Shown one piece after another: positions 49,721 through 61,516 of a stretch of 64,000 nt of DNA (positions within the stretch are counted from its first letter, which is position 1; every line of letters starts with the position of its first letter). Made by a program: the position numbers and the translations under genes. This stretch comes from Cyanoderma ruficeps. Its lineage: Eukaryota > Chordata > Aves > Passeriformes > Timaliidae. The DNA is taken from assembly GCA_008694505.1 (NCBI GenBank), contig VZDJ01000346.1:11352151-11416150 (forward strand), given 5' to 3'. The notes under the pieces are model-generated. The model searched no databases, was not told where the DNA came from, and was given only the letters and a program-made list of their open reading frames with translations.

Positions 49721-52700
49721 AGCAACCGTATTTTTAACCCTATTTTTAATTCCAACTTCATTATTATCTGTTGCACTAGTTGGCAACAGAGTCAACTGCA
49801 TTAGGAGTGTTTCATTTGTGGTTTTATTATTCAGACCACTTTCAGAAAGTTGAACTCTTGTCTTATGTTTATATTGGCAGATTTTTGCCAAATTGAGAAA
49901 TAAAAATATACTGTAAATAATATTATAAAAATAATAATATAATAGAAAAGCCCCAAAGTTGCCCAATTTGGAACAGTGTGGATTCCTCCCACTGCACTGT
50001 TTTCCTGTTAAAAATTGAAAATGTAGCTGAATTCTTTTTTCTTTTTTCTTTTTTTTTAATGTGCATATTGTTTTAAATGTAACCTACTAAACTGTTTAGA
50101 GTTTGGGGGGAAATTTTTTGGGATTGTTTTGTCTGATGTGTTTCCTCTTGCTGATGTCTCTTTCTCTTGCTTCTGTACTTGTACTCTTGTCCTTTGACTT
50201 TATGGATGTAGGATCAGAGATCGAAAAAATGCAGATGCTTAATTATCATGAAAGAGATTGAGTGTTGAGGAATTTTTACCTTACCTTATTCATATCCCTG
50301 TTTTGGAAGAGGTTTGGGCAATGTTTGAACTTTGTGGGTTTTGTTTTATTGCCTTATTTGCCATTAATTTGGTTTCCAGTGTGACATCCATAACTTCTGA
50401 AGAAGCAGTGGGGCAGGACCATGCAAAGGAGATGAGTAGCATCTCAATCCAGGGAATGAGGGAAGAGGGGTGTTGGGAAGGAGGAGTGGAAGCGTTGCTT
50501 GAACTGCATGTTGTGCTTCTGTAGCACAGATTGGCCCCTATGGACAGCAGCTATGCAGTAAATTCTTCGGACAGCCAAGGACAAGTCTAGAATGTGGTCT
50601 GATAGCTTTAAAATCTTGATGTTTTTGAGTGCATTATACAGTCTATATGTTAAAATTAGAGTTTAACTTCTGTTGTGATTTAGATACAATGCTTACGTAT
50701 TTTGCTTATTTTGTCCTCCAGAGCCCCAAATCTCTATAGTTTTACACATCTCTCATGCATAACAAATTGAAAGTATGTGTGTTGATTTTCTGGAAACGAG
50801 TCATGCGCTAAAATCATGCAGATTCCATTGTGTTCTTATAACAACGAAACTCGTATGAGCAGAGATGAAAAAAGTAGGTGGAGCTGGCCTTGAATGAGGT
50901 GCTCTAAATCCAAACAAGCTGTATGAAATAGCATTTTCACGAAGGAAAATCGAAAAATACAACAAAAGCAACTTCAGACTTCAGAAGTGTTTCTATTGCA
51001 GGTAAATGTTGCTGTGCGGTTGAAAGCTTTTAAGTACCATAGGTCTTCTCATGGAGGTACTCTGGAACATTTTCAAAAATTTTCGTGTCTCATAGGTATC
51101 TGTGTCCCAAAACATCCTTGTCACAGAGAGACTTTTAAAACTTTTTATTGGTTGGTATTTAAGGACTGACTCACAAATATCTGCCCTTTCTTTCTCAGGA
51201 AGGACTATGGCAAAGCGAGATTTTAAGATTATGTAAATCAGCATAACACCGTCCTTCTGCTTTTACTTTGCTCTAGCTGTAACTCGGATTTGTACCAGTT
51301 GATGATTTAATTCTGTACTCACAGAAATATTGCTTAAGAATAAACTTGTTGAACTGCAAATCAGTGGTGTAGGGACAAACAGAACATGACACCATTCAAA
51401 GAGAACAATCATATCCTGCTGTCTTGAATATTAAAGGACAATAACAAGAGAAATAGCCATATGTGTTTCCTAGCAGCATTTTATTCCATTTTATGTCTGA
51501 GTAATTCCGTTCACCTCACTGGACTTTTGATTTGTATGGGGGAAAATGAGAAGGCCAGTTGTGTCCCTGGTGAAGTAGCAGCATTTTGAGGGAGTTAAAA
51601 TACTTGTGCTATTTTATAATTTAAGCGTATTCCCCTAATAAAAAGTAATCAGCGTTTATCAGATTATCTACCCAGCACAGGAAAAGTTACTTTTTTTCAG
51701 GGATTAAATTTATAATTGTTTGATGATGGCTGAGGGCTCTTACCATTTGTTTAGGTGAATGGATAACAATTGGAATTCAGTTTATAAAATAGTATCTCCT
51801 TTCCTTCATAAAAAAATGAAACAATAATTTCTTTGATGAGTCTTGGCAAGCTCTTTCCATTTAAGGTATCTTCCAGGTTTTTAGGTGTCATTTTCACCTC
51901 AACGTTTGTTTGTTTTTCATAATAGAAATAGTTTCACCAAGTAATATTAGAAACTTTCTGAAATTATAGGGTGCTATCTTCTTCAACTATCTTTGCAATT
52001 ATGATACGGAAATATTGCATCAGCAACTTTCTAAACATAGTATGCAGTGGTGACACGAGTTAATTGAACAGTTCGGAGATAATGCTGTATCATTGACAGG
52101 ATTTACTATGTAATTACCATTGTTTCCAGTGGAGTTATCATGTAGCTACCACCTAATATCATATGTTATTTTGTGATAACTGTGAAATTTACTTATCATC
52201 CTGTTTTGAGAGAGTCTGTTGGTCTTAGACCAATCCTTCTCCACCGAAGTTAAATATAAGAGCTGTGTAATAGAGTGACCTGCCCACCAGCTTTGGAGTG
52301 TGACAATTAAATCATAGGTCTTATGGTAAAGCTTTGAAAGAATATATTGCTAAATTCATTCAGAGTCTTGAATGGCTTGACTTCTAAATAGTCTTTCTTG
52401 CTGCAAGCATCTGTCAGTTTCAATGAGTCTGGCAGTGTTTCTACAACATAAGAAGAAATGCTGTGTAATTCAGCAAAACATTTCAAATGTCTTGCTTTTA
52501 ACATTAATATTTTAAAACTTTTTTTGTGCTGTGGGGAAAGCGAATGTTTATATTTAATAGCTTACTATATCCGCCTTACTAATTCTTTCTTAAATTTCAT
52601 AATATAGTTATGATCTGAGATTTTGCATTCATTAGCAGGCAGTGATCTGGTTGAAATTTCATCTCAGTGATCTTTGCAAGCTTTCAAAACAATGGAAAGA

Positions 52701-53770
52701 TCAGCAAAAACTTGAAGAACCATGGTTGTCCATGTTAATTTAATTAGAAAGTAGCAAGAAATAAGAAAATAGAAGTAAGCATTCTGTTTAATTTGGTATT
52801 TTGTTTGCTTTTTTTGTAACAGTCTCTCTCCAGATGAGAACTTTGGTAAATAGTTCAAAATCTATGGTTTTTCTTCTCACTTTTTATATTGCAATTGAAA
52901 CTTAAGGTGCAAATTAATTCAGGTTCTGTTGTCTCCACCAGTATTTTGATAAGTATTTACATAAACTTTTCTCCCGTGTTTGTACATCTAAAATCTATCT
53001 TGAAGCTGTCAGTTTATTATAATTAGGCTTGGCTCAAGATTTTAATTATTTTTTGTAAGAATTAAATGTGCTGCATTTCAGTGTAAATTATTAACTTTTC
53101 ATTTTACTTTCCTTTTAGAGTTTTTTCTCGTTCACATTATGTATCTTTTTCCTCATTGACTCAGCAAATGCACTAACCTTAACAGTCAAAACAAACCATT
53201 TGGGCTGTTAAACACATTGTATGTAGGAGAAGAAGAGTAAACTGAGGGCTCAGGTAGATTCATCTGTCACTTCTGGAAGGAAGCTTTTTGTTGGTTTTCA
53301 TGAAATAAATTGAATTGACTGCTTATATCTGAGTCAAACTTTTGTACTACAGTACAAAGAAAAAAGTAGTAATGAGGGGGTTCTTGAGAATGCTGTACCC
53401 TGATATTTTCTCTGTTATCATAACTTAGATTCATGTACATTTAATTCTACTGAAGGAGACATTTAGTTCTACTGAACAGACATTGGTTAAACTCATTGCC
53501 ACCAGATTTTGACTACAAATATTTTCTCTCTTAGTCAACATAAAATAAAAGGATATATTTTTTATTTTCTATTAGATATATCAGTATGGAAGTGTTGTGG
53601 AATTTTGTCTATGTCTGTAAATACTACTGGAATTTCGCTCTACTGGGTACCCTCTAGTACACTACCCTGGTGCTCATACACAACTGCCTGCTTGAACATA
53701 GCTTTGTTCAATGAGCATAGGTTTGCTGAATGAACTGTAAATTATCTGAGATTTGTAGAAAGTTAATATT
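49721..53770 (+). other. ZFPM2: ZFPM2 intron 3, non-coding, no gene seen
   Basis: AT-rich sequence. The stretch at about 50790-50860 keeps several CpGs (AACGAG, TGCGCT, AACGAA, CTCGTA) and could be a small conserved element. No exons or repeats were recognised. Confidence 0.55.
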
Positions 53771-53903
53771 AAAAAAAACCCAAAACAAACAGAAACCCAC
53801 AAAACAGAACAAACCCAAAAAAAACCCCCAACAAAACAAACAAAAAAACCCCAAACAAACAAAAAAACCCCACAAAAACAACCAAAGCCAAACCAAAACC
53901 AGG
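53771..53903. repeat. A/C-rich low-complexity tract
   Basis: About 130 bases almost entirely of A and C, built from AAAC, AAACCC and AACAAAC units with occasional G. No T occurs. It resembles the A/C part of the 49.6 kb tract on the same strand. It could be a decayed poly(A) tail or strand-asymmetric simple sequence. Confidence 0.85.
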
Positions 53904-56900
53904 AGCAAGAATACATGGGCAAGAGTACTAAGCATCAGGAGAGAGTCAGTGGCACTTTGCAGCAGGTAAGGGAAAAATATTTTAGCTGTTCTGCACTACC
54001 ACGCTAACCTTTACTTTCTGGGTATATTAGGTAAGAAAAAGCTTTGAGGAGACTGTAGTGCTTTTCTTCCGAAGTGCAGGATTTTCTCTTCACATCAGTT
54101 TTAGATGGTATCTGTGATCAAAGGGACATACACTGTTCATATGCTTCCTCTGTACTTCAGAACGAGGGGTGACCTGGAGGGTGTATAAGTGCCCTTGTGT
54201 GGTTGCCTGGAAACTTTGGCCCACACAAGTGTCAACTTTCTTTCATGGTTATAAAGGAAGACTGAGCCTCACAGAGAGCTTTAGTCTTGGAGAAAAAAGG
54301 TCCTTGTGTGTTTTAAAACAAGTGTCTCACCAGGAGATAATGGTGGAGCAGTGGGTTATAAATGATGTATTTTGTTCACTTTGCCTTGATAATGGCACAA
54401 GGGAAAAAAAGTTCATCGCTCTCTTATCAAAATACTGTGACATTTCTCCTTCAACTGTAAAATTTCATATCACATTGCTCTGTTGCAACAGCAACTAAAT
54501 TTACTCAATTGTAGAGACTACATAACCTCTCATCAAAAGGTGTCTTTTTTATTTCTTCTTTTCACCATGCTTATACTTCATGAGAAAGTAGCAAGGTTGC
54601 TGAAATCACTTTTTTCAGTGGAACAAATTTGCTCTTAAGGAGCTTATACATTAGCTACTAACTGCTGTACAATACTGTGCAGGCTCGTCTTCTGTGTTGA
54701 TCAAAGACAGCACAACACTTCATGTTGCTATATCTTTTTACGCCAATCACATTTCTTCTTAAAGATGTATTTTAAATGCAGCAAATTAAAAATGAGGGTG
54801 ACTAATTGCTGAAGACCAAAAGCACTGCAAAACAGTTGCACTTCTCTTGAATGATAACCTACTTCCAGTTAGTACAGATTGCTGTTCGAGATGAGATGAC
54901 TTTTTTGTTCCTCCAAATATCAATACAAATACCTTTATGTAGCACTTCCGGTTTATGAAAGTGCAGGTCTGTGTGTTCTACTCCCCTGAAGTTTTGGTTT
55001 GCCATATGCCCAAGGTATGGGTCTGAAACTGCACGTCTCTGTGCTTTGTAAGGGTGTTGTTCCATTCCCTCTGCTGGGAATGGCCGTGCAAACACAGCTG
55101 TGCTGTTTGGGGGCTGTTTCCTAAATTCCTGCTCCAAGCCAGCTGAAGTAAATGGGAAGTGATGTCAGTGGGTTTTGGATAAGTTGTGCCTTTGTGTGAT
55201 ACAGAGGAGCAATATGGTACTATGTGTAGTAGGCTGTATTTCATCTGCAGAAGTTGGAGTACAATCACTTATAAAACTGTGGAAAACTACCACAGGGGAC
55301 TTTTCTGTTTATGTGGCTGTAATGGCAGACACCATAAAATAAAGTATGTAAAAATTATATCCAAAATATATGTCCATTTATATTTTGACAGGTGTTAGTA
55401 TAATGATATTAAAAAATCAGTAGTGAAATATGCAGCTTTGTGAACCTGATTGCCATGGTGGAAGTTCAGCTATGCAGCTTTCACTCAGTATTTCGCTCAC
55501 ATCAATTTCTAACATGGGTATATCAAAGAATATTGCAGAACATATTGCTATAAGTGACCAAAATGTTAACAAAAGGGAATATTAGTGCTAAACTGCTGAT
55601 GTAAATCTCAAAATGGAAACACATCCAAGAAAAAATAAAGTTTAGTGTGCGTGTGGAGGGTAGCCTTGAGTCAAGACTGCAGGCAGAAGGATACTTTGTT
55701 TCTTCAAACAGAGCAAACACTGAAGAACAGCTAAAATGCTAATATAATGATTGACGTCTTACAATGGATCCTGCTCAGAGTTACAGTGTTCTTAGACTTA
55801 ATCTCCAGAGATATCTAGAGGATATGGGACATTCCCTGCAGGATTTGGGGCTGATTTCTTCAACAACAGACTTCTAATAATGCATAAAAAAGCCCACACA
55901 TTGATAATGTGCACCTACCCCAATACCAAACCATGATGGGGATAAAATCCTATGTATGTGTAACTGTCTTCTGTGCCTGGCATGCAAATACTGTGTTTCA
56001 ACCAATTACGACTTCTCTTATATTTCAGAAAAGTGTTTACTACTAACTGGATCATCATTTGGAAGAAATTAGAATTTGAGTAATACAGGGATATGAATGT
56101 TTTATAATATAGATGATGACTGGTTGTGAAATTGGGAATAAGTGAAAGTTCATTTGATGTTACATCTCTTTCATACTCGCATGGTAATCTGTTGGAAGAT
56201 ATATTGTCTTTAATCATAGTCTTTTGAAACACAAGCTCGTGGATGGACTGTTTCTGAGATGCATGACATATTTTCATATTTTTCAAGAGAAGACACAACC
56301 ATCTGTTGCTATTTAGAAACTGCAAAGGATATTTATATAAAAACTGCACTTTTATTAACACTGTGACTCAAGAAAAGGTCTTGGTTCAAAATTGGATGTC
56401 GAAACAGTGAGATTACATAGTAATTGAATTTTTATTTGCATTGGAATGGTCAGTGAAAACTTTCAGCGCACCCAAGAAATCCCCCATCTCTTTGCACAAG
56501 CAGTCTTTGTTTCAAAGGACAAGGGTCAGTGGGGCAGTGTGTTCTCATATTAATCAATAAGTGTAAGGTTTATATATTAACTTATAAATGTATGCTGAGA
56601 TCAGCTGGGAATTTTGTACACATGGCATCATGGTTAGTTAAAAAAATGTAATAAAGACAAGAGGCTGACCTTAACAGTACTGGTTCACTGACAGTGCTAC
56701 AATGCAACACAAAAATCTACATGCCATTTTTGCCTTGAAAATAAATTTTTTAAGTCTTGAAATTAATTTAAACTTACTGCAAATTGGGCACAGTAACTTA
56801 GATACTACAGTTTCAAAATTTGATGGCCGTCTCCAGGCTAGGTAGTGTGAGGTTCTGGGAAATGAGGCAGGAATCCAAAATAATCACATTCTGGAAGAGT

Positions 56901-59820
56901 AAAAATGTGAGTCTGAAATGCAAAAAAACATTCATTGTGCTTTCTGAAGGCTTGATGTGAACAGCAAATGGAAAAACTGTAGCATGAAAATTCAGAGACT
57001 GAGGTAGGTGTAGCAGCCCCATAGTCTCACTGTGGTACATTTCCTGATTAAAAAGGTTTCTTGACAATATTTTACCAGAATGTTACAAAATAGGGACTAA
57101 ATTTAAGTGACTCTCACACTTGTGACAATTCAATGGCCTTAAACGTGGTTTGAGGCTTTGACAGACAACCCAAAATTTGATATACAATAGAGAGGCTATC
57201 AGAATAACATTGGGTTAGCATACTAGTGAATAGCTAAATGAGAAGTGGAGAGCAGATGTCACCAAGAGGTGAGAGGTACTTTTGGACCTTTGCATGAACA
57301 GATAGGCCTACACAGAGTAGATGTATTTGATCAGTATTTTGCTTGATTGAGTTTGGTGATGTTATTTATTTCATGTCCTTAAGATACAATAAAAAAAAAA
57401 GTAATCTGTGGGACAGTCTGACCTGGATCTGGTCAGTCTACCACACATTCTTACCAGGATAGCTGGGAACAATATCTGTTTAGAACTGTGATCTGTAGGA
57501 GTCCTTATGCTGAATCCTTATGCTAATCTTTTGAAGAGACTCCTCACTTGTTTGGGGGTCCAACACAAAATGGCAACTTAAAAGTAGAATTTACTTTACT
57601 ATTTGTCCCAAGAATATGAAAAATATGAGCTCTTTATAAGAAACATTTCTTGCTTTTCATAGGAAGGTTTTGAATAGCTTCTTCAGTGTGTTTTACAAAA
57701 ATTATTTGGTTTAGCACTTAAATTACTTGGTTTTAGTAGTCTGTAAAAAGTATACAATGGCTACAGACTTACGTGCAAAGGACACTTTTAGGATGAAGAG
57801 ATGAAAGGAAGGAAGAAGAAAAATCTTGCAAGGGATTTTTTTTTTCTGAGAGCACTAAAAAATTAGTGAGTGAAAACTAAAAATGTAGAAAATAAAGAAG
57901 TACTTATTATTTAGGATGTTATATAGGACCTTTAGATTTTAGTCAAATATTGATGAACTAGTACACAAAGTTTTATTCCACAGATGCATATAGTTTAAAT
58001 GCTTGGACATGAGTGATGCCAGACAGTCAAAATGTGGTCTGGTGCTGTATATACATAACATTCTCTAAATTACAGTTTATTAAAAGTGTTACTGACAGGC
58101 AAGTTGGGTGTTGCCAGCATTGAAGGACATCTGGAAGACTGGGATAAAGTGTATATGAATGAAAAAGTTGGAAGGAATTGCAAATGTCTTTGAGACAGAA
58201 GTCATGCAAAGATAAATAGAAAGAATGACTGTAAAAGGGAAAGTGAACTTAAGAAAAACATAAAATAATCCACCTAGAGAACTTCGAAAGCATATGTTGA
58301 GAAGTTAAACATGCATTTGTTACTTGATTTTGAGATGAGCCAGTCACAATGTTTGTTGCTACTTGAGCGGGATACAGTTTTATTAGAACTTTTTGATCTG
58401 TTTGCTGTCAAGTGGTCATGATTGCTGAATTCCATTTTACTTACATATTACAGCATGAAATTATAATACATTGGATGAAAGGAACAAAAATAAGATCAAA
58501 AAAAGAATTTATATTGGATTTCCATGCAGTATGCAGTATGTTGATGTACTGAATGCAAGGTCCATGGTACTGTTTGGGTAATTACAATAACACTTAATTT
58601 TAGGATTTTCTGTTACTGCAGAAACCAAGAGAAAGGTCTGAGGAAGTGAGACTTAAGATGGATGAGAAGGAAGAAGAAAACCGAAAGACCGTTTTGAAAA
58701 AGGATTGATGCTCTCAATAGTGGGAATGAACTTTTTGGTTTATTGTGTAAAGGAAAGTTTTGTCCATGTAACGCTAAGGAGGTTTGATAACCAGAGGTGT
58801 GTTAGAACACAAAAACTTAGAAAAGGTAAAAAGATAAGGAATCACTGAAGGAAGTGGAGACACACAGCTTTTACTCCTACACTGCCTGTGTGCACACACT
58901 CTTGTCCACCCACATGCTTCCACAAGGAGGGAAGAGGATACTGGGACTGCCAGTAAGTTGATCCTTTTTTTTTTCCTCCTACACTTCTATTCATATGTAA
59001 TAGAAAATATGAAGCTGAGACAGAGGTAAATAGCCCATATAACCCTTCTCCTCTCCACACTTCTGGCCCATCTTCTCCCAATTGTCTTCCAAATAGATAA
59101 GCTAATTTACAACTTAATTATTTTCTCTAATTAATGTGTGCAACACAGGAGAACAAAAATCACTTAGTATGGAAAAATTATGGTTTGTTTGGGTATGTGA
59201 ACGTGCTATTGTAGGTTAGCAAGTTCCATACATTTAATTTCTGCCCATTAGTGTGCTTTAGATTGTGAATTCAGAGGGATTTGACTCAGTCCTTTGACCA
59301 GTGTTCATTTAGTCAGCCTCTGTATTCCCTTCTACAAGTTATAAGCCTCAAGCCCGGCACACATCTGCATTTAGTGCCTTTAGCAAAGAGATTTAAAGCC
59401 TCAAAAATATCATTAAGTACAAGAGGCATGCAGGGTGGGTGAGATAATATAATTGGTAGCAACATTTCTCCATTGGTGAGCAAAGGCCAACACAGCAGTT
59501 TAAACCCCAGAGCCCTTGGGCAGAACCCTAGAAAATGTTCTGTCATTAGCAATGCCTTTTGCTAGGTGAATAAATGAACTCCTGAATGGTCTTGGTGTAA
59601 CTGCTGTGTAAACATGTGTGAAAGAAGGAAAAGCAATCATACAAAACCCATGATGACTGGAATTTGTTGTCACTTATTCTTTTAAAATATTTCCACACAT
59701 TGACTGCTACTTTCTTGCATGGTAGAGTGGGTCACAGGAAATGCATTATTGATTATGTTATGGTAAATCGTTTGCAGGTGAGAGGTATTTTGTATTACTA
59801 CTTGTGCAGAGTCCAACAGT
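53904..59820 (+). other. ZFPM2: ZFPM2 intron 3, non-coding, no gene seen
   Basis: AT-rich sequence. It contains a hairpin with inverted TEAD-type motifs at 55062-55083, listed separately, and a 148-codon minus-strand open frame at 55915-56361 without recognisable motifs. No repeats were recognised. Confidence 0.6.
55062..55083. promoter_or_regulatory. Inverted CATTCC (MCAT/TEAD-type) motif pair in a perfect hairpin
   Basis: CCATTCCC (55062-55069), a 6-nt spacer TCTGCT, GGGAATGG (55076-55083). The arms each carry the TEAD/MCAT core CATTCC in opposite orientation. MCAT sites drive muscle and heart expression in known genes. A role here is inference. Confidence 0.3.
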
Positions 59821-59824
59821 CATG

Positions 59825-59834
59825 AGATAAAAGG
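59825..59834 (+). promoter_or_regulatory. TATA-like element before the 60 kb candidate transcript
   Basis: GATAAAAGGC resembles a TATA box about 150 bases upstream of the candidate start codon at 59981. No clear initiator is seen about 30 bases downstream. Weak support. Confidence 0.15.
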
Positions 59835-59980
59835 CAGAATGGAAATTTCACTTGATGGAACACATCAGATACTCTTCTGTTGTGGGCTGCCAGTAGTGCA
59901 GCAGAACTACTGCTAAAAGGAGAGGTATTAGGTAGAAAATTGCACAGCAACTGCAGCCTACATTTCTGGAGCTGGACAAC

Positions 59981-61055
59981 ATGAATCAGGTAATCATTTG
60001 TCTATGTGTCTATGCACAGTGTCAGCATTGTGGGACTGAATACAGCTGATGTGGCCTTCTTACAGATGGGAATTCATCTTTTTCCCTTCTTTTGTTTCAT
60101 AGACCTCGTGGAAGAGAAGAGCCAAGCCTTCAAAAGCAGGTGCTGGAGGCTTTCAGGTATGTGATGTCGAACGCCTGAATCCCAATGCAATTGCTGTGCC
60201 ACTTCAAATGTTTGTGTTGTCTCTAAAATTCCCATCACCTTTAACATTCCAGTTCATTATAAATGGAGATTTTTAAAAATTATCTCTTCTACTCCTGCAA
60301 ACATTTTATGATTCTCTTCTGTAAAAACAAAGCAAAAAAAAGACTGGAACAAAGGGACAAGGACAACTATGGGTAGTTGCCTTCATCTTATACGTGCTTT
60401 CTATCATTAAGAGGAGTATGATACAGCAGCTGGAAGATTATGACTTCTCTTAGCTTCATGCAGATAGTGCCAGGAAAGTGAACAGGGACATGATATACTG
60501 AGTCTAATTTATCATACTGTTTTTCCACTTATGAAGCCTGAAACAGTGAAGTGTTTAGGTTGAAATACTGATCAAATTAGCTGTTTTCTAGAGGGTGGCT
60601 TTCAGTTGTGTGGAATGGAGTAAAAATGAAAGAGCTGTTAAGCTTTCAGTAGCTTTTAAGCTGTTAGCATCCTGAACTGCTGGAGAAAATGAAAATGAAC
60701 CAACTACAAGCACTTTCCTCCACAAAATTTTATTTAAAAAGCTAGAATAGTATTCTAATTTGGACAAACATTTTGTAGTAGTGAAGTAATTTCAGTGATC
60801 TGAAAATCAAAATAGAGTTTTGAAAATTTTATTTTTGTAATGTTGAAATATTCTAGTGCAGTGAATTTTTATATGTGTTTGAAATTGCCATTCATTTTCT
60901 CTGTGTTCTTTTTTTCCCAGAGTCCACAATTTATCATCCTAACATATTCCAGAGAAAATCACTGCAGAGTTGCACATCCGTCATGGCTTTCGTTTTTTAA
61001 AAAGGAGAACAGTAACTGTAAAAATTTGCTTTTGCATATTCAAAAATGCCTTTGA
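59981..61055 (+). CDS. Candidate three-exon microprotein gene nested in ZFPM2 intron 3
   Basis: Proposed model, not a recognised gene. Exon A ends with ATG AAT CAG at 59981-59989, with A at -3 of the start codon, before the donor CAG|GTAATC, which is only moderate. Exon B is 60103-60156 (54 nt) between TTCTTTTGTTTCATAG and TTTCAG|GTATGT, both strong, and contains a purine-rich GAAGAGAAGAG stretch of the splicing-enhancer type. Exon C begins at 60921 after TTCTTTTTTTCCCAG and stays open for 44 codons to TGA at 61053-61055. All junctions are phase 0, giving 65 residues: MNQ, then the basic TSWKRRAKPSKAGAGGFQ, then SPQFIILTYSRENHC and onward, ending LLLHIQKCL with four cysteines overall. No signal peptide or domain is seen. 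The first intron would be only 113 bp. AATAAA follows at 61123-61128. It could equally be a non-coding RNA or an alternative ZFPM2 3' end. Confidence 0.2.
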
Positions 61056-61122
61056 AAACATTTGTGCAAAGAAGGAAGTAACTGCAGAGTCATTTCAGAC
61101 ACTTCAGTTTTCAGTGGAAATG

Positions 61123-61162
61123 AATAAATGCTGAGAGGGCGCTGGACTGGTGGTGGGGTGAA
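61123..61162 (+). terminator. Possible polyadenylation signal with GT-rich downstream element
   Basis: AATAAA at 61123-61128 is followed within about 25 bases by a GT-rich stretch (TGGTGGTGGGGTG, about 61149-61161), the usual arrangement of a vertebrate cleavage and polyadenylation site. It lies 68 bases beyond the stop codon of the candidate exon C. AATAAA is common by chance in AT-rich DNA. The paired GT-rich element is the better evidence. Confidence 0.3.
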
Positions 61163-61454
61163 CATTCTTTAGAATGTACAGTGCAAAATTACACTGAACC
61201 ATCATGTTGAACATGCAGGGCCTAGCTGCAGAAACCTGCTGAGGTCAATTAAGATCTTGATATTAATTTTCATAGGTTTCAGATTAACCTCATCTTTATT
61301 TTGTGGAATTGTGATGGATTTATTTTATCCTCAGGCTTACATGCTTCTGTCTTCACACTTACTGTTAAGTCTTCCAATAATGCTGTTTTTAATTTGACAT
61401 TCAAGTTCTGTTCCTCTGTGTGAGAAATATATGTATAGTACAAATAAAAGCCAG

Positions 61455-61516
61455 GAAATGGTTACCTGAAGATGGTGTTCTAAAGAAGAAATGGTCGCCT
61501 GAAGAAATGTTCTAAA
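61455..61516. repeat. Imperfect tandem duplication, about 33-bp unit
   Basis: GAAATGGTTACCTGAAGATG...TTCTAAA at 61455-61484 recurs as GAAATGGTCGCCTGAAGAAA...TTCTAAA at 61488-61516 with a few mismatches. Confidence 0.75.

Noticed and set aside
49451..49966. 171-codon minus-strand open frame
   Set aside because: Driven by the A-rich and (CAA)n tract, giving runs of Phe, Val and Cys, so it is a low-complexity artefact.
53674..53969. Open frames of 75-82 codons on both strands
   Set aside because: Translation of the A/C-rich tract (Lys/Pro/Asn or Phe/Gly/Trp repeats); not coding.
55915..56361. 148-codon minus-strand open frame
   Set aside because: No motif or family recognised. A frame this long is near what chance gives in 64 kb of AT-rich DNA over six frames, and no supporting splice or promoter signals were seen.
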